From Corynebacterium mastitidis DSM 44356 (lineage in GTDB: Bacteria; Actinomycetota; Actinomycetes; Mycobacteriales; Mycobacteriaceae), in NCBI RefSeq assembly GCF_000375365.1, contig NZ_AQXB01000006.1, positions 1-64,000 on the forward strand: a DNA stretch of 64,000 nt, in the 5' to 3' direction. Every line of letters starts with the position of its first letter. The first letter of the stretch is position 1. The position numbers and the translations under genes are program-made. Positions 43,670-54,528 of the stretch are shown piece after piece. The notes beneath the pieces are model-generated. The model saw only the letters and a program-made list of their open reading frames with translations, ran no database searches and was not told where the DNA came from.

Positions 43670-46351
43670 GTGCAGACCCATGAGATCCGGGAGAGGTTTA
43701 TCCATCACTTTGTGGCCGCGGGCCACACCGAGGTGCCCAGCGCCTCGCTGATTCTGGACGACCCGAACCTGCTGTTCGTCAACGCGGGCATGGTGCCCTT
43801 CAAGCCCTACTTCCTGGGCCAGCAGAATCCCCCCTTCGCCCAGGGCACCGCCACGTCCATCCAGAAGTGCGTGCGCACCCTGGACATCGACGAGGTGGGC
43901 ATCACCACCCGGCACAACACCTTCTTCCAGATGGCCGGCAACTTCTCCTTTGGCCAGTACTTCAAGGAGGGGGCCATCACGCATGCCTGGACGCTGCTCA
44001 CGGGCCCGGTGGAGGAGGGCGGCTACGGGCTGGACCCCGAGCGCCTGTGGGTGACGGTGTACCTGGACGACGACGAGGCCGCGGACATCTGGCACGAGAA
44101 GATGGGCGTGCCCAGGGAGCGCATTCAGCGCCTGGGCATGGAGGATAACTACTGGTCCATGGGCATTCCCGGCCCCTGCGGGCCCTCCTCGGAGATCTAC
44201 TACGATCGCGGCCCGGAGTACGGCAAGGAGGGCGGCCCGATAGCGGACGATAACCGCTACATGGAGATCTGGAACCTCGTGTTCATGGAGAACGAGCGGG
44301 GCGAGGGCACGGGCAAGGGCAACTTCGAGATCGTGGGCCCGCTGCCCAAGAAGAACATCGACACCGGCCTCGGCGTGGAGCGCGTGGCCTGCATCCTGCA
44401 GGGCGTGGACAACGTCTACGAGACGGACCTGCTGCGCCCGGTGATCGAGGCGGCAGAGAAGATCACGGGCACCGCCTACGAGGACCCGAACACCGACCGC
44501 GCCAACGACATCCGCTTCCGCGTGATCGCGGACCACTCGCGTACCGCCATGATGATCATCCTGGACGGGGTGACCCCCTCCAACGAGGGGCGCGGGTACA
44601 TCCTGCGTCGCCTGCTGCGCCGCATCGTGCGCTCGGCGCGCCTGCTGGGCGCCACGGGCACCACGATGGAGTCCTTCATGAACACCATCATGGACACGAT
44701 GACCCCCTCGTACCCCGAGATCGCGGAGAACCGCGAGCGCATCCTGCGGGTGGCCCTGGCGGAGGAGGCCGCCTTCCTGCGCACCCTGGAATCCGGCACG
44801 CACCTCTTCGAGCAGGCCGTGGCCTCCCTCCGGGAGCAGCGGGCCACCACCGTGAGCGGGCGGCAGGCCTTCGAGCTGCACGACACCTACGGCTTCCCCA
44901 TCGACCTCACCCTGGAGATGGCCACCGAGGCGGGCCTGGAGGTGGACATGCGCGGCTTCGAGGAGGCGATGGCCGAGCAGAAGTCCCGCGCCAAGGCCGA
45001 TAGCCAGGCCAAGAAGCACGGGCACGCGGACCTCTCCGTGTACCGGGAGTTCGTGGACAACCACCCCACGGAGTTCGTGGGCTACACGGAGCTGGAGGCG
45101 CCCGGCACGGTGCTGGGCCTGCTCAGCGGGGGCGCGCTGGTGGGCGAGGCCCGCCAGGGGCAGGAGGTGGAGGTGATCCTCGATACCACCCCCATGTACG
45201 CCGAGGCCGGCGGCCAGCTCGGCGATCGCGGGCAGATCCGCGCCGGGGACGCCCTCCTGGATGTGCACGACGTGCAGAAGATCGGTAAGAAGCTCTGGGT
45301 GCACAAGGCCACCGTGGCCCAGGGCGGGCTGGACGTGGGCAGCGCCGTGACCACCACCGTGGACGGCGCCTGGCGCCACGGCGCCCGCCAGGCGCACTCC
45401 GCCACGCACCTCATCCACGCCGCGCTGCGCCAGGTGCTCGGCCCCACGGCGGTGCAGGCGGGCTCCCTGAACCGCCCCGGTTACCTGCGCTTTGACTTCA
45501 ACTACACCGGGCAGCTCTCCCCGGAGCAGGTGCGCGAGATCGAGGCCATCGCCAACCAGGCGGTGGACGCGGACTGGCGGGTGAACACCACGGAGACCTC
45601 CCTGGAGGAGGCCAAGAAGATGGGCGCGATGGCGCTCTTCGGGGAGAACTACGGGGACGTGGTGCGCGTGGTGGAGATCGGCGGTCCGTTCTCCATGGAG
45701 CTGTGCGGCGGCACCCACGTGGCGCACTCCTCTCAGATCGGGCCCGTGTCCGTGCTGGGGGAGTCCTCGGTGGGCTCCGGGGCGCGCCGCATCGAGGCCT
45801 ACTCGGGCATGGACGCCTTCCGCTACATGTCCAAGGAGGCGGCGCTGGCCTCCGGGCTGGCCGCGATGCTCAAGAGCCCCAGCGAGGACCTGCCCGAGCG
45901 GATCTCCCAGCTCACCGCCAAGCTCAAGGAGTCGGAAAAGACCATCGAGCGCCTGCACCGGGCCCAGTTGGCGGCGCAGTCCGCGGAGTACGCGGCGGCG
46001 GCCACCACCATCAACGGCTTCCGCGTGGTCACGGCCCGCCTGCCCAAGAACAGCGCGGTGGGGGACCTGCGCGTCCTGGCCACGGAGGGGCGTCAGCGCT
46101 TTGGCTCCGAGGCCGCCGTGCTGGTGCTGGCCACGGAGAACGAGGAGAAGGGCAACGTGCCCTTCGTGGTGGCCGCCTCTAAGGCCGCGGTGGAGCGCGG
46201 CGTGCACGCGGGCAACCTGGTCAAGCTGCTGGGGCAGTACGTGGAGGGCCGGGGCGGCGGAAAGGCGGACATGGCCCAGGGCTCCGGCGCCCGGGTGGAG
46301 GGCCTGGTGCAGGCCTTCGAGGCCGTGAAGCAGGAATTGGAATCGCTGTAA
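43670..46351 (+). CDS. alaS: Alanine--tRNA ligase
   Basis: An 893-aa class II synthetase with catalytic core ([22 protein letters not shown], the motif 3 glycines in [12 protein letters not shown]) and tRNA-binding helices. The editing domain has zinc ligands HSATHLIH and CGGTH. The C-terminal oligomerisation/C-Ala domain ends [19 protein letters not shown] 43670 is preceded by AAGGAA at a longish 11 bp. All key residues for mischarged Ser/Gly editing appear present. A hairpin follows its stop. Confidence 0.97.
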   Translation: MQTHEIRERFIHHFVAAGHTEVPSASLILDDPNLLFVNAGMVPFKPYFLGQQNPPFAQGTATSIQKCVRTLDIDEVGITTRHNTFFQMAGNFSFGQYFKEGAITHAWTLLTGPVEEGGYGLDPERLWVTVYLDDDEAADIWHEKMGVPRERIQRLGMEDNYWSMGIPGPCGPSSEIYYDRGPEYGKEGGPIADDNRYMEIWNLVFMENERGEGTGKGNFEIVGPLPKKNIDTGLGVERVACILQGVDNVYETDLLRPVIEAAEKITGTAYEDPNTDRANDIRFRVIADHSRTAMMIILDGVTPSNEGRGYILRRLLRRIVRSARLLGATGTTMESFMNTIMDTMTPSYPEIAENRERILRVALAEEAAFLRTLESGTHLFEQAVASLREQRATTVSGRQAFELHDTYGFPIDLTLEMATEAGLEVDMRGFEEAMAEQKSRAKADSQAKKHGHADLSVYREFVDNHPTEFVGYTELEAPGTVLGLLSGGALVGEARQGQEVEVILDTTPMYAEAGGQLGDRGQIRAGDALLDVHDVQKIGKKLWVHKATVAQGGLDVGSAVTTTVDGAWRHGARQAHSATHLIHAALRQVLGPTAVQAGSLNRPGYLRFDFNYTGQLSPEQVREIEAIANQAVDADWRVNTTETSLEEAKKMGAMALFGENYGDVVRVVEIGGPFSMELCGGTHVAHSSQIGPVSVLGESSVGSGARRIEAYSGMDAFRYMSKEAALASGLAAMLKSPSEDLPERISQLTAKLKESEKTIERLHRAQLAAQSAEYAAAATTINGFRVVTARLPKNSAVGDLRVLATEGRQRFGSEAAVLVLATENEEKGNVPFVVAASKAAVERGVHAGNLVKLLGQYVEGRGGGKADMAQGSGARVEGLVQAFEAVKQELESL

Positions 46352-46358
46352 TTTGATT

Positions 46359-46383
46359 ACATCGCTCGCATTGCGGGCGATGT
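46359..46383 (+). terminator. Hairpin after alaS
   Basis: ACATCGCTCGC (46359-46369) pairs with GCGGGCGATGT (46373-46383), 11 bp with one G.U pair, around ATT. The sequence after it is A+T-rich (TAACGTATATTACGG) rather than a T tract, so it may be a weak or factor-assisted terminator. Confidence 0.5.
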
Positions 46384-46392
46384 TAACGTATA

Positions 46393-46409
46393 TTACGGAA
46401 AAGTTACGG
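46393..46409 (+). promoter_or_regulatory. Direct repeat TTACGG-N5-TTACGG, candidate MtrA-type site before ruvX-mltG
   Basis: TTACGG occurs at 46393-46398 and 46404-46409, one helical turn (11 bp) apart, and another CGTTAC lies at 46433-46438. Tandem GTTACG-like repeats at this spacing are the known recognition pattern of the actinobacterial response regulator MtrA, which controls cell-wall hydrolases. The downstream operon includes the lytic transglycosylase mltG. Inference from motif only. Confidence 0.35.
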
Positions 46410-46538
46410 CATTAGGTATTTTGTGACCGTTTCGTTACACTATCCCTGATCTTGGCCAGCAAGCGTCCGTAGCGTATCTTGTTGCCCTCGTGAATCCGGT
46501 TTGTGAGTATTGCTGTCAAAGGAGGCGTGCGGTCTTTC

Positions 46539-47057
46539 ATGGTCGTCAAGGTGGACACCCCCGGGCCCGATGATCCCGGTCCCGGCAGACGCGTGGGTAT
46601 CGACGTCGGTACCGTGCGCATCGGGGTGTCCGTGAGCGATCGCGCCGCCGTCCTGGCCACCCCGGTGGAGACCGTGCCCCGCAGCACCGGGCTGAAGGAC
46701 CGGGACCAGGAGGACATCGACCGCCTGCTGGAGATCATCGAGTCCTACGAGGCCGTGGAGGTCGTCGTGGGGCTGCCGCGCGATCTCAAGGGAAACGGAT
46801 CAAGGAGCGTCAAGCACGCGAAGGACATTGCCTTCCGTATCAAGCGGCGGCTGCGCAGGACCGATCGGCGGGTGCCCGTGCGCCTGGCGGACGAGCGCCT
46901 GACCACCGTGGCCGCCACCCAGGCCCTCCAGGCATCGGGGGTTAGCGCCAAGAAGGGACGAGCATTCATCGACCAGGCCGCTGCGGTAGAGATCCTGCAG
47001 AGCTGGTTGGATGCGCACGCCCACGCCATTGTCGACGACGAGGAGAAGTCCCAATGA
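46539..47057 (+). CDS. ruvX: Pre-16S rRNA-processing nuclease YqgF/RuvX
   Basis: A 172-aa RNase H-fold protein (putative Holliday junction resolvase, shown in E. coli to act in 16S rRNA 5'-end processing). The catalytic Asp of [12 protein letters not shown], Glu-containing [12 protein letters not shown], and the C-terminal [10 protein letters not shown] are visible. ATG 46539 is taken with AAAGGAGG 13 bp upstream (long spacing); the frame also opens at GTG 46503, which lacks an SD. It overlaps mltG by 4 bp. Confidence 0.9.
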   Translation: MVVKVDTPGPDDPGPGRRVGIDVGTVRIGVSVSDRAAVLATPVETVPRSTGLKDRDQEDIDRLLEIIESYEAVEVVVGLPRDLKGNGSRSVKHAKDIAFRIKRRLRRTDRRVPVRLADERLTTVAATQALQASGVSAKKGRAFIDQAAAVEILQSWLDAHAHAIVDDEEKSQ

Positions 47058-48241
47058 CCAAGAAACCGCGCCGATCGCCCAAGGGGCGTCGGATGGACCC
47101 CAAGTACGTGAAGCGCCGTCAGCGCGGGGCTGCCGTGCTGGTGGCCGCCATCATCCTGATCTTCGGTGCCCTGGTGTGGATCGCGCTGAGCGCCATCGGA
47201 GCCATCGGCGGCAACGATTACGAGGGGGAGGGCAACGGCGTGGTGCAATTGGTGCAGGTGCAGGAGGGCTCCTCCGTGTCCGAGCTGGGCGCGGAGCTGG
47301 AGGAGCGCGGCATCGTCAAGACGGACGCCGCCTACCAGAGCGCGGCCTTTAGCAACCCCAACGCCGGGAGCATCCAGCCCGGCTTCTACCGCCTCCAGGA
47401 GGAGATGAGCGCGGCCTCCGCCGTGGCGGCGCTGCTGGATCCCGACAACCGGGTGGAGATGCTGGACGTGCAGGGCGGTGCCACCCTCATGGACGTGACC
47501 GTGGTGGCCGGGGATACCCGCAAGGGCATCTTCACCATGATCTCCGAGGTCTCCTGCGCGGAGACGCCGGGCGACTGCGTGACGGTGGACCAGCTCCACG
47601 ACGTCGCGGCCAAGACCGCGCCCCAGGAGCTGGGGGTGCCGGAGTGGGCGGTGCCCGCCGTGCTGGAGCGCGGCACCGACCCGCGCCGGATCGAGGGGCT
47701 GATCCGCCCCGGCCAGTACGTGATCGACCCGGGCATGGACGCCAAGGACATCCTGACCGACCTCATCACCCGCTCCGCGGACTACTACAACTCCACCGGG
47801 ATCGAGCAGCGGGCCGAGGCCACCGGGCTGACCCCCTACGAGCTGCTCACCGCCGCCTCGCTGGTGGAGCGCGAGGCGCCCGCCGGGGACTTTGACAAGG
47901 TGGCCCGCGTGATCCTCAACCGCCTGGAGGAGCCCATGCGCCTGGAGTTCGACTCCACGGTGAACTACGGCCTCTCCGAGCAGGAGGTCGCCACCACGGA
48001 CGCCGACCGCGCCCGGGTGACCCCGTGGAACACCTACGCCAAGGATGGCCTGCCGGACACCCCGATCGCGGCCCCCTCCGACGAGGCCATCGAGGCGATG
48101 GAGAACCCGGCCGAGGGCAACTGGCTCTTCTTCGTCACCGTGGACCAGCAGGGCACCACCGTGTTCAACGACGACTTCGACGCCCACCAGCGCTCCGTGG
48201 AGGAAGCGATGGGCAGCGGCGTGCTCGACAGCAACCGATGA
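47054..48241 (+). CDS. mltG: Endolytic transglycosylase MltG
   Basis: A 395-aa membrane-bound YceG/MltG enzyme that cleaves nascent glycan strands near the membrane and so sets chain release. It has a Lys/Arg-rich cytoplasmic N-terminus, one transmembrane helix (about 26-50), a LysM-like region, and the catalytic domain with [11 protein letters not shown] (Glu of the VE(K/R)E motif), VILNRLE and [23 protein letters not shown] overlaps exist on both sides (ruvX and aroE), so ruvX-mltG-aroE are translationally coupled. Confidence 0.94.
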   Translation: MTKKPRRSPKGRRMDPKYVKRRQRGAAVLVAAIILIFGALVWIALSAIGAIGGNDYEGEGNGVVQLVQVQEGSSVSELGAELEERGIVKTDAAYQSAAFSNPNAGSIQPGFYRLQEEMSAASAVAALLDPDNRVEMLDVQGGATLMDVTVVAGDTRKGIFTMISEVSCAETPGDCVTVDQLHDVAAKTAPQELGVPEWAVPAVLERGTDPRRIEGLIRPGQYVIDPGMDAKDILTDLITRSADYYNSTGIEQRAEATGLTPYELLTAASLVEREAPAGDFDKVARVILNRLEEPMRLEFDSTVNYGLSEQEVATTDADRARVTPWNTYAKDGLPDTPIAAPSDEAIEAMENPAEGNWLFFVTVDQQGTTVFNDDFDAHQRSVEEAMGSGVLDSNR

Positions 48242-49062
48242 GTTCCCCGCGCCGCGCCGCCGTGCTGGGCAGCCCCATCGAGCACTCCCTCTCCCCGGTG
48301 CTGCACCGGGCGGGCTACGCCTCGGCGGGGCTTGAGGGCTGGGAGTACGAGCGCCGCGAGTGCGCGGAGGCGCAGTTGCCCGGAGTGGTGGACGGCGCGG
48401 GGCCCGAGTACGCGGGCTTCTCCGTGACCATGCCCGGGAAGTTCGCGGCCCTGCGTCGCGCCGACGAGGCCACCGAGCGGGCCCGCGCCATCGGCGCGGC
48501 CAACACCCTGGTGCGCACCGAGGCGGGGTGGCGGGCCGATAACACCGACGTGGAGGGCATCCTCGGCGCGCTGGGGGAGCTGGGCGTGCGCCGCCCCGAG
48601 CGGGCGCTGCTCATCGGCTCCGGGGGAACCGCCCGCCCGGCCCTCTACGCCCTGGCGTGCGCGGGGGTGGCGCGCGTGGACGTGCTCAACCGCAGCGATC
48701 GCCTGGACGAGCTGCGCCCCCTGACCGAGGGCACCGGGTGCCGCGTGCGCGGGCATCGCTTCGGGGAGGACCTGGCGTCCCTGGCGCGCGGGGTGGACGT
48801 GATCGTCTCCACCGTGCCCAGCGCGGCCCTCGACGGCCACGTCCGGGACCTGGCCCACGCCCCCGTGCTGGACGTGATCTACGATCCCTGGCCCACGCCG
48901 CTGTGCACCCAGGCCGCGGCCAACGGCTTTCGCACGGTGGGAGGGCACGTGATGCTGGCCCACCAGGCCTACGGGCAGTTCGAGCAGTTCACGGGGGTAG
49001 ACGCCCCGCGCACCGCCATGCGCCGCGCGCTGGAGGAAGCCCTGGCCGAGCGCCTGGGCTAG
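48238..49062 (+). CDS. aroE: Shikimate dehydrogenase
   Basis: A 274-aa NADP-dependent reductase of the shikimate pathway. The substrate-binding N-terminus has GSPIEHSLSPVLHRAGY and VTMPGKFAAL (catalytic Lys). The Rossmann domain has LIGSGGTARPALYAL and NRSDR, the latter suggesting NADP(H) binding. The C-terminus has GGHVMLAHQAYGQFEQF. ATG 48238 overlaps the mltG stop (ATGA). It heads the aroE-aroC-aroK-aroB-aroQ run, with a prepilin peptidase gene inserted between aroE and aroC. Confidence 0.94.
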   Translation: MSSPRRAAVLGSPIEHSLSPVLHRAGYASAGLEGWEYERRECAEAQLPGVVDGAGPEYAGFSVTMPGKFAALRRADEATERARAIGAANTLVRTEAGWRADNTDVEGILGALGELGVRRPERALLIGSGGTARPALYALACAGVARVDVLNRSDRLDELRPLTEGTGCRVRGHRFGEDLASLARGVDVIVSTVPSAALDGHVRDLAHAPVLDVIYDPWPTPLCTQAAANGFRTVGGHVMLAHQAYGQFEQFTGVDAPRTAMRRALEEALAERLG

Positions 49063-49063
49063 A

Positions 49064-49462
49064 ATGGCCCCCATGTGGGGGACGTGTACGGGGGTATGGT
49101 TGTGCGCCCTGGCCTGGGCGGATCTGCGGCACGGCAGGCTGCCCGACGCCCTGACCCTGCCGGGGGCCGCGGCGTGGTGGGCGTGGGCGGTGGTCCATCA
49201 TCCGCCGCTGCTCCTCGGCGGCGCGGCGTGGGCGCTGCTGTACCTGGGCGTGGCCCTGTGGAGCCACGGGGTGGGCGGGGGAGACGTCAAGCTGGCGGCC
49301 GGCCTGGGCGTGATGGCCTGCCTCGGCGGCGCGCGGGGGTGGTGCGTGGCGGTGGCGGGCGCCTCCGCGATCTCCCTGGCGGTCATGCTCGTCACCCGGC
49401 GCGCGAGCGTGCCCCACGGGCCCTCCATGATTCTTTCTGCGCTGTGCGCGGCGGCGATGTGA
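49064..49462 (+). CDS. Prepilin peptidase (A24 family), short membrane form
   Basis: A 132-aa polytopic membrane protein carrying both aspartates of type IV prepilin peptidases: the first in [13 protein letters not shown] (about residue 20) and the second in the [12 protein letters not shown] motif (GxGD, about residue 74). It lacks the N-methyltransferase domain of longer PilD enzymes, as usual for actinobacteria. It starts 1 bp after aroE and precedes aroC by 13 bp. No pilin or secretion ATPase genes are in the window, so its clients (for example Tad-type pilins) must be elsewhere. A second ATG at 49073 is possible. Confidence 0.83.
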   Translation: MAPMWGTCTGVWLCALAWADLRHGRLPDALTLPGAAAWWAWAVVHHPPLLLGGAAWALLYLGVALWSHGVGGGDVKLAAGLGVMACLGGARGWCVAVAGASAISLAVMLVTRRASVPHGPSMILSALCAAAM

Positions 49463-49475
49463 AAGAATGGTGCCT

Positions 49476-50687
49476 ATGCTTCGTTGGACTACCTCAGGGG
49501 AATCTCACGGCCAGGCGCTCATGGCGCTGGTGGAACACATGCCGGCGGGGGTTCCGATTACGAGCGAGGACATCTCTGCCCAGTTGGCGCGCCGTCGCCT
49601 CGGCTACGGGCGCGGCGCCCGCATGAAGTTCGAGGCGGACGAGGTCACCATCCTGGGCGGCGTGCGCCACGGCCGCACCCTGGGCAGCCCGGTGTCCGTG
49701 ATGATCGGCAACACCGAGTGGCCCAAGTGGACCACCATCATGTCCGCCGACCCCGTGGACGCGCAGGACCCCGAGGTCGCCGCCGCCATGAGCTCCGGGC
49801 GCGGGGCGGCGCTGACCCGCCCGCGCCCCGGCCACGCGGACTTCGCGGGCATGGTCAAGTACGGCTTTCGGGAGGCGCGCCCGGTGCTCGAGCGCTCCTC
49901 GGCCAGGGAGACGGCGGCGCGCGTGGCGGCGGCCACCCTGGCGCGGAACTTCCTGCGCGAGGCCCTCGGGGTGGAGATCCTCTCGCACGTGGTCTCCATC
50001 GGCCCCTCCGAGCGGTCCCGGGCCACGCCCGCCCCGGGGGACGCGGAGGCTATCGACGCCTCCCCGGTGCGCGCCTTGGACGCGCAGGACTCGATGATCG
50101 CGGAGATCGAGGCGGCGAAGAAGTCCGGGGACACCCTGGGCGGCGTGGTCGAGGTGGTGGTGCACGGCCTGCCCGTGGGCCTGGGCTCCCACGTCTCCGG
50201 GGAGGATCGCCTCGACGCGCAGCTCGCGGGCGCGCTCATGGGCATCCAGTCGGTCAAGGGCGTGGAGGTGGGCGACGGCTTCGAGGAGGCCCGCCGCCGG
50301 GGCAGCCAGGCGCACGACGAGATGGTCCGCGAGGACGGGACCATCACCCGCCTGAGCAACCGGGCCGGGGGTCTGGAGGGCGGCATGACCAACGGCCAGC
50401 CGCTGCGCCTGCGCGCGGCGATGAAGCCTATCTCCACCGTCCCGCGCGCCCTGCGCACGGTGGACATGGCCACCGGGAAGGCGGCCACCGCGATCCACCA
50501 GCGCTCCGACGTCTGCGCGGTTCCGGCGGGCGCGGTGGTGGCCGAGGCGATGGTGGCCCTGGTGCTGGCGCGCGCGGTGCTGGAGAAGTTCGGCGGGGAC
50601 TCCCTGGCCGAGACGTGCCGGAACATCGAGGGCTACCTCGCGGACGTGGCGCGGCGGCTTTCCTTCCCCGAGGAGGAGCTCCCGTGA
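49476..50687 (+). CDS. aroC: Chorismate synthase
   Basis: A 403-aa enzyme that makes chorismate from EPSP using reduced FMN. The N-terminal [15 protein letters not shown] is the family signature, followed by [16 protein letters not shown] phosphate-binding residues, [18 protein letters not shown] and the late RAMGHRSD-type segment [16 protein letters not shown] 49476 gives the conserved start; the frame opens 9 bp earlier. It overlaps aroK by 4 bp. Confidence 0.96.
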   Translation: MLRWTTSGESHGQALMALVEHMPAGVPITSEDISAQLARRRLGYGRGARMKFEADEVTILGGVRHGRTLGSPVSVMIGNTEWPKWTTIMSADPVDAQDPEVAAAMSSGRGAALTRPRPGHADFAGMVKYGFREARPVLERSSARETAARVAAATLARNFLREALGVEILSHVVSIGPSERSRATPAPGDAEAIDASPVRALDAQDSMIAEIEAAKKSGDTLGGVVEVVVHGLPVGLGSHVSGEDRLDAQLAGALMGIQSVKGVEVGDGFEEARRRGSQAHDEMVREDGTITRLSNRAGGLEGGMTNGQPLRLRAAMKPISTVPRALRTVDMATGKAATAIHQRSDVCAVPAGAVVAEAMVALVLARAVLEKFGGDSLAETCRNIEGYLADVARRLSFPEEELP

Positions 50688-51193
50688 CGCCCACGGTGGT
50701 ATTGGTGGGCCCGCCCGGGGCGGGCAAGTCCACGGTGGCCCGGCGCTTGGGCAACGCGCTCAACCTCGCCGTGATCGACACCGACGAGCTGATCGCGCGG
50801 GAGCGCGGCAAGCCCTGCGGTGAGGTCTTTGCGGAGCTGGGGGAGGCCGGGTTCCGCGAGGTCGAGGCCCGGCACGTGGCGGCCGCCCTGGAGCACCCCG
50901 GGGTGCTCAGCCTGGGCGGCGGGGCCATCACGCACCCCGGCACCCGCCTGCTCCTGCGCGAGCACGTGGTGGTGTGGGTGGACGTGAGCGCAAAGGAGGG
51001 CCTGCGCCGCACCCAGGCCGAGGGCACCCGGCCCGTCCTAGAGGCGGCGGACCCCGCCGCGCGCTACCGGGCCCTGCTGGAACAGCGGGAGCCCTGGTAC
51101 CGGGAGGTGTCCACGCACCGCGTGCGCACCGACGGCCGCACCCCCGCCCAGGTGGTCTCGCTGATCCTGGCGATCCTGGACGTGGAGCAGTAA
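50684..51193 (+). CDS. aroK: Shikimate kinase
   Basis: A 169-aa P-loop kinase that phosphorylates shikimate. Walker A is [14 protein letters not shown] (residues 9-17), DTDELI binds shikimate, and LSLGGGAI and GTRPVL (lid Arg) are present. The GTG at 50684 overlaps the aroC stop (GTGA), with AGGAGG just upstream. It is followed by aroB after 39 bp. Confidence 0.95.
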   Translation: MTPTVVLVGPPGAGKSTVARRLGNALNLAVIDTDELIARERGKPCGEVFAELGEAGFREVEARHVAAALEHPGVLSLGGGAITHPGTRLLLREHVVVWVDVSAKEGLRRTQAEGTRPVLEAADPAARYRALLEQREPWYREVSTHRVRTDGRTPAQVVSLILAILDVEQ

Positions 51194-51232
51194 GCAGGGC
51201 GCAGTAAGCAAAAACAAGGAAGGGACGAGCGC

Positions 51233-52297
51233 ATGAACGCCATTGACGTGCGGGGGCCGAGCCCCTACACCGTGACCATCGGGGCGGGCCTGAGCCGGGG
51301 TGTGGCCGCCGAGATCCGGGGGCGTGCGGCCATCCTGCACCAGCCGGTGCTGGCGGAGCGCGCCCGGGAGCTGGCCCGGGCCTGCGGCCCGGAGAGCATC
51401 CTCATCGAGGTTCCGGACGCCGAGGCCGGCAAGACGCTGGACGCCCTGGGCGCGATCTGGGACCGCCTGGGGGCCGCGGGCTGGACCCGCCGGGATACCG
51501 TGGTGGGACTCGGCGGCGGCGCCGTGACGGACGTGGCGGGCTTCGCCGCCGCCACCTGGATGCGCGGCATCCGCGTGGTGCAGGTGCCCACCACCCTGCT
51601 GGCCATGGTGGACGCCGCCGTGGGGGGCAAGACCGGCATCAACACCGCCGCCGGGAAGAACCTGGTGGGGGCGTTCCACGAGCCGGGGGCCGTGCTGATC
51701 GACCTGGACCACCTGGACACCCTGCCCGGGGCGGAGATCGTGGCGGGGTCGGCGGAGATCATCAAGACCGGCTTCATCGCGGACCCGGAGATCCTCCGGC
51801 TCTACGAGGAGGACCCCCGGGCGGCCCTTGACCCGCGCGGCACGCTGCCGGAGCTGATCGAGCGCTCGGTGCGGGTGAAGGCCGAGGTGGTGGGCCAGGA
51901 CCTCAAGGAGTCCGGCCTGCGCGAGATCCTCAACTACGGCCACACCTTCGGCCACGCGGTGGAGCTGCGCGAGGAGTACCGCTGGCGGCACGGCTCGGCG
52001 GTGGCCGTGGGCATGATGTACGCGGCGCACCTGGCGCACGGGCGCGGGCTCATCGACGCCGCCCTGCTGCGCCGCCACCGCGACGTCCTGGCCTCGGTGG
52101 GGCTGCCCACCGGGTACCCGCGGGGGCACTTTAAGGCCCTGCTGGGCGGCATGACCAGGGACAAGAAGAACCGGGACGGGGCGATCCGCTTCGTGGCGCT
52201 CGACGGCGCGGCGGGGCGCACCACCCGCATCGAGGGGCCAAACGAGGCGGAGCTGCGCGCGGCCTACGCGGCGATCAGCGAGGAGGAAACGGCATGA
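51233..52297 (+). CDS. aroB: 3-dehydroquinate synthase
   Basis: A 354-aa NAD- and zinc-dependent enzyme that cyclises DAHP to 3-dehydroquinate. It contains [40 protein letters not shown] and the zinc ligands Glu ([11 protein letters not shown]), His ([12 protein letters not shown]) and the later His ([11 protein letters not shown]). The ATG follows AAGGAAGGGACG. It overlaps aroQ by 4 bp. Confidence 0.96.
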   Translation: MNAIDVRGPSPYTVTIGAGLSRGVAAEIRGRAAILHQPVLAERARELARACGPESILIEVPDAEAGKTLDALGAIWDRLGAAGWTRRDTVVGLGGGAVTDVAGFAAATWMRGIRVVQVPTTLLAMVDAAVGGKTGINTAAGKNLVGAFHEPGAVLIDLDHLDTLPGAEIVAGSAEIIKTGFIADPEILRLYEEDPRAALDPRGTLPELIERSVRVKAEVVGQDLKESGLREILNYGHTFGHAVELREEYRWRHGSAVAVGMMYAAHLAHGRGLIDAALLRRHRDVLASVGLPTGYPRGHFKALLGGMTRDKKNRDGAIRFVALDGAAGRTTRIEGPNEAELRAAYAAISEEETA

Positions 52298-52728
52298 ACG
52301 TGCTGGTGCTCAACGGGCCCAACCTGAACCGGCTGGGGAAGCGCCAGCCGGAGGTGTACGGCACCACCACGCTGGCCCAGGTGGAGGAGATGATCGCCGC
52401 CCGGGCCGCCGAGTGGGGAGTGGGGGTGCAGTGCCGGCAGTCCAACGCGGAGCACGAGCTGATCGGCTGGGTGCACGAGGCGGCGGACGCCGGGTGGCCG
52501 GTCATCATCAACCCGGGCGGGTTCACCCACACCTCGGTGGCGCTGCGCGACGCCCTGGCGGAGGTGGCCGACGGCGCGGGCTTCGTGGAGGTGCACATCT
52601 CCAACGTGCACGCCCGGGAGCCCTTCCGCCACCACAGCTATCTTTCCCCCATCGCCACGGCGGTGATCGCGGGGCTGGGCGTGGAGGGCTACCGCGCGGC
52701 CCTGGACTTTCTCGCCCGGCGCGGCTGA
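52294..52728 (+). CDS. aroQ: Type II 3-dehydroquinate dehydratase
   Basis: A 144-aa small dodecameric dehydroquinase. Its flexible loop [10 protein letters not shown] holds the catalytic Arg and Tyr, [17 protein letters not shown] binds substrate, and [21 protein letters not shown] contains the catalytic His region. ATGA overlap with aroB. It is the last gene of the aro run; the spacer to pepQ is 100 bp. Confidence 0.95.
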   Translation: MNVLVLNGPNLNRLGKRQPEVYGTTTLAQVEEMIAARAAEWGVGVQCRQSNAEHELIGWVHEAADAGWPVIINPGGFTHTSVALRDALAEVADGAGFVEVHISNVHAREPFRHHSYLSPIATAVIAGLGVEGYRAALDFLARRG

Positions 52729-52828
52729 GGCACGCGCGCCTTGGGGCACCGTTCTAGCGGCGCGCGGCGGAACCCGGGTCCGCGCGGCTATGGTGAGGCT
52801 CATCAGGATTTAATTAGAGGAGGACGTT

Positions 52829-53920
52829 ATGGCTCTGGCCGATACCCGTTATTCCCAGCGCCGCCGCACCCTGGCGGCCCGCCTGGCGGGGCAGCGCATC
52901 GACATGATGCTGGTGACCAACCTCATCCACGTGCAGTATCTCTCCGGCTTCAGCGGCTCCAACGCCGCGCTGTTGCTCTCCAAGGATCTCAACCCGCAGA
53001 TCTGCACGGACGGGCGCTACACCACCCAGGTGGCCGAGGAGGTGCCGGACATTCGGGCGCTCATCGCCCGGCCCTGCGCGGAGGCGCTGTTGGGCCGGAT
53101 CGAGGGGCCGCGCCGCGTGGGGGTGGAGGCGGATCACGTCAGCGCCGCCCAGTGGGACGCCCTGACCCGGGCGGCGGGCGCGGACGTTGACCTCGTGCCG
53201 GTGCGCGGGGTCATCGAGGAGCAGCGGCTGGTCAAGGATCCCCGGGAGCTGGACGCCCTGCGGGAGGTGGCCGACCTGGCCTCCCGGGCGTTCGAGGACC
53301 TGCTGGCCGCCGGGGAGCTGGCGGTGGGGCGCTCCGAGCGCGACGTGGCCGCCGACCTCGAATACCGGATGCGCAGGGCCGGGGCGGAGCGCACGAGCTT
53401 CGACACCATCGTGGCCTCCGGGCCCAACTCCGCCAAGCCGCACCACGGCGCCGGGGACCGGGTGCTGCGGGAGGGGGACGTGGTGACCCTGGACTTCGGC
53501 GCCCACCTGGGGGGCTTTAACTCGGACATGACCCGCACGGTGGTGATGGGCCATGCGGACGAGCTGGCCGCCGAGATCTACGAGGTGGTCCGGCGCGCCC
53601 AGGCCGCCGGGGTGGAGGCCGCCACCGTGGGCACCGCGCTGGCGGACGTGGACCGGGCTGCCCGCCAGATCATCGAGGAGGCCGGGTACGGGGAGTATTA
53701 CGTGCACTCCACCGGGCACGGCGTGGGCCTCGAGGTGCACGAGGGCCCCTACGCCTCCGCCTCGGGCGAGGGGGAGCTGGCGGAGGGCATGACCCTGACC
53801 ATCGAGCCGGGGATCTACGTGCCGGGGCGGTGCGGGGTGCGCATCGAGGACACGCTCATCATCACCCCCGGGGCCCCGGAAGTGATTACCCGGGTGAGCA
53901 AGGACCTTATGGTGTTGTAG
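52829..53920 (+). CDS. pepQ: Xaa-Pro aminopeptidase/dipeptidase (M24B)
   Basis: A 363-aa pita-bread metallopeptidase with a creatinase-type N-terminal domain. The C-terminal domain carries the five metal ligands: Asp in TLDFGAHLGGF, Asp in SDMTRTVVMG, His in STGHGVGLEVHE, Glu in TIEPGIYVPG and Glu in VRIEDTLII. It cleaves N-terminal residues linked to proline. AGAGGAGG is 8 bp before the ATG. Its place just before efp is conserved in actinobacteria; whether it is dipeptidase or aminopeptidase is not decided by sequence. Confidence 0.92.
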   Translation: MALADTRYSQRRRTLAARLAGQRIDMMLVTNLIHVQYLSGFSGSNAALLLSKDLNPQICTDGRYTTQVAEEVPDIRALIARPCAEALLGRIEGPRRVGVEADHVSAAQWDALTRAAGADVDLVPVRGVIEEQRLVKDPRELDALREVADLASRAFEDLLAAGELAVGRSERDVAADLEYRMRRAGAERTSFDTIVASGPNSAKPHHGAGDRVLREGDVVTLDFGAHLGGFNSDMTRTVVMGHADELAAEIYEVVRRAQAAGVEAATVGTALADVDRAARQIIEEAGYGEYYVHSTGHGVGLEVHEGPYASASGEGELAEGMTLTIEPGIYVPGRCGVRIEDTLIITPGAPEVITRVSKDLMVL

Positions 53921-53964
53921 ACTGGCACAGTTAGATACCGGATCACACGAGGGAGAACCGCTAA

Positions 53965-54528
53965 GTGGCAACCACCGCTGATTTCAAGAACGGTCTTGTG
54001 CTCAAGATCGACGGCAAGCTGCAGCAGATCGTCGAGTTCCAGCACGTCAAGCCGGGCAAGGGGCCGGCCTTTGTGCGCACCAAGCTCAAGGACGTGGTCT
54101 CCGGCAAGACGGTGGATAAGACCTGGAACGCCGGCGTGAAGGTGGAGACCGCCAACGTTGACCGCCGCGACATGACCTACCTGTACCACGACGGCAGCAG
54201 CTACGTGGTGATGGACGATAAGACCTTCGAGCAGGTGGAGCTGAGCCAGGACAAGTTTGGCGACGCCGCCCGCTTCCTCCTGGAGAACATGCGCGTGCAG
54301 GTGTCCTTCCACGACGAGGAGCCGCTGTTCGCGGAGCTTCCCGTCTCCGTGGACCTCAAGGTGGAGCACACCGATCCGGGCCTGCAGGGCGACCGCTCCA
54401 CCGGCGGCACCAAGCCCGCCACGCTGGAGACGGGCGCGGAGATCCAGGTTCCGCTGTTCATCGAGACCGGCAACGTGCTCAAGGTGGACACCCGCTCGGG
54501 CGAGTACCTCTCCCGCGTGAACAACTAG
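53965..54528 (+). CDS. efp: Elongation factor P
   Basis: A 187-aa three-domain translation factor that relieves ribosome stalling at consecutive prolines. The KOW-like N-terminal domain has the tip loop [16 protein letters not shown], whose Lys is the residue that enters the peptidyl-transferase centre, and the OB domains end with [12 protein letters not shown]. The GTG start follows GAGGGAGA. Its stop overlaps the nusB start by one base. Confidence 0.96.
   Translation: MATTADFKNGLVLKIDGKLQQIVEFQHVKPGKGPAFVRTKLKDVVSGKTVDKTWNAGVKVETANVDRRDMTYLYHDGSSYVVMDDKTFEQVELSQDKFGDAARFLLENMRVQVSFHDEEPLFAELPVSVDLKVEHTDPGLQGDRSTGGTKPATLETGAEIQVPLFIETGNVLKVDTRSGEYLSRVNN

Noticed and set aside
43544..46207. 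An 887-aa minus-strand frame opposite alaS
   Set aside because: Same compositional shadow effect; alaS is complete on the plus strand.
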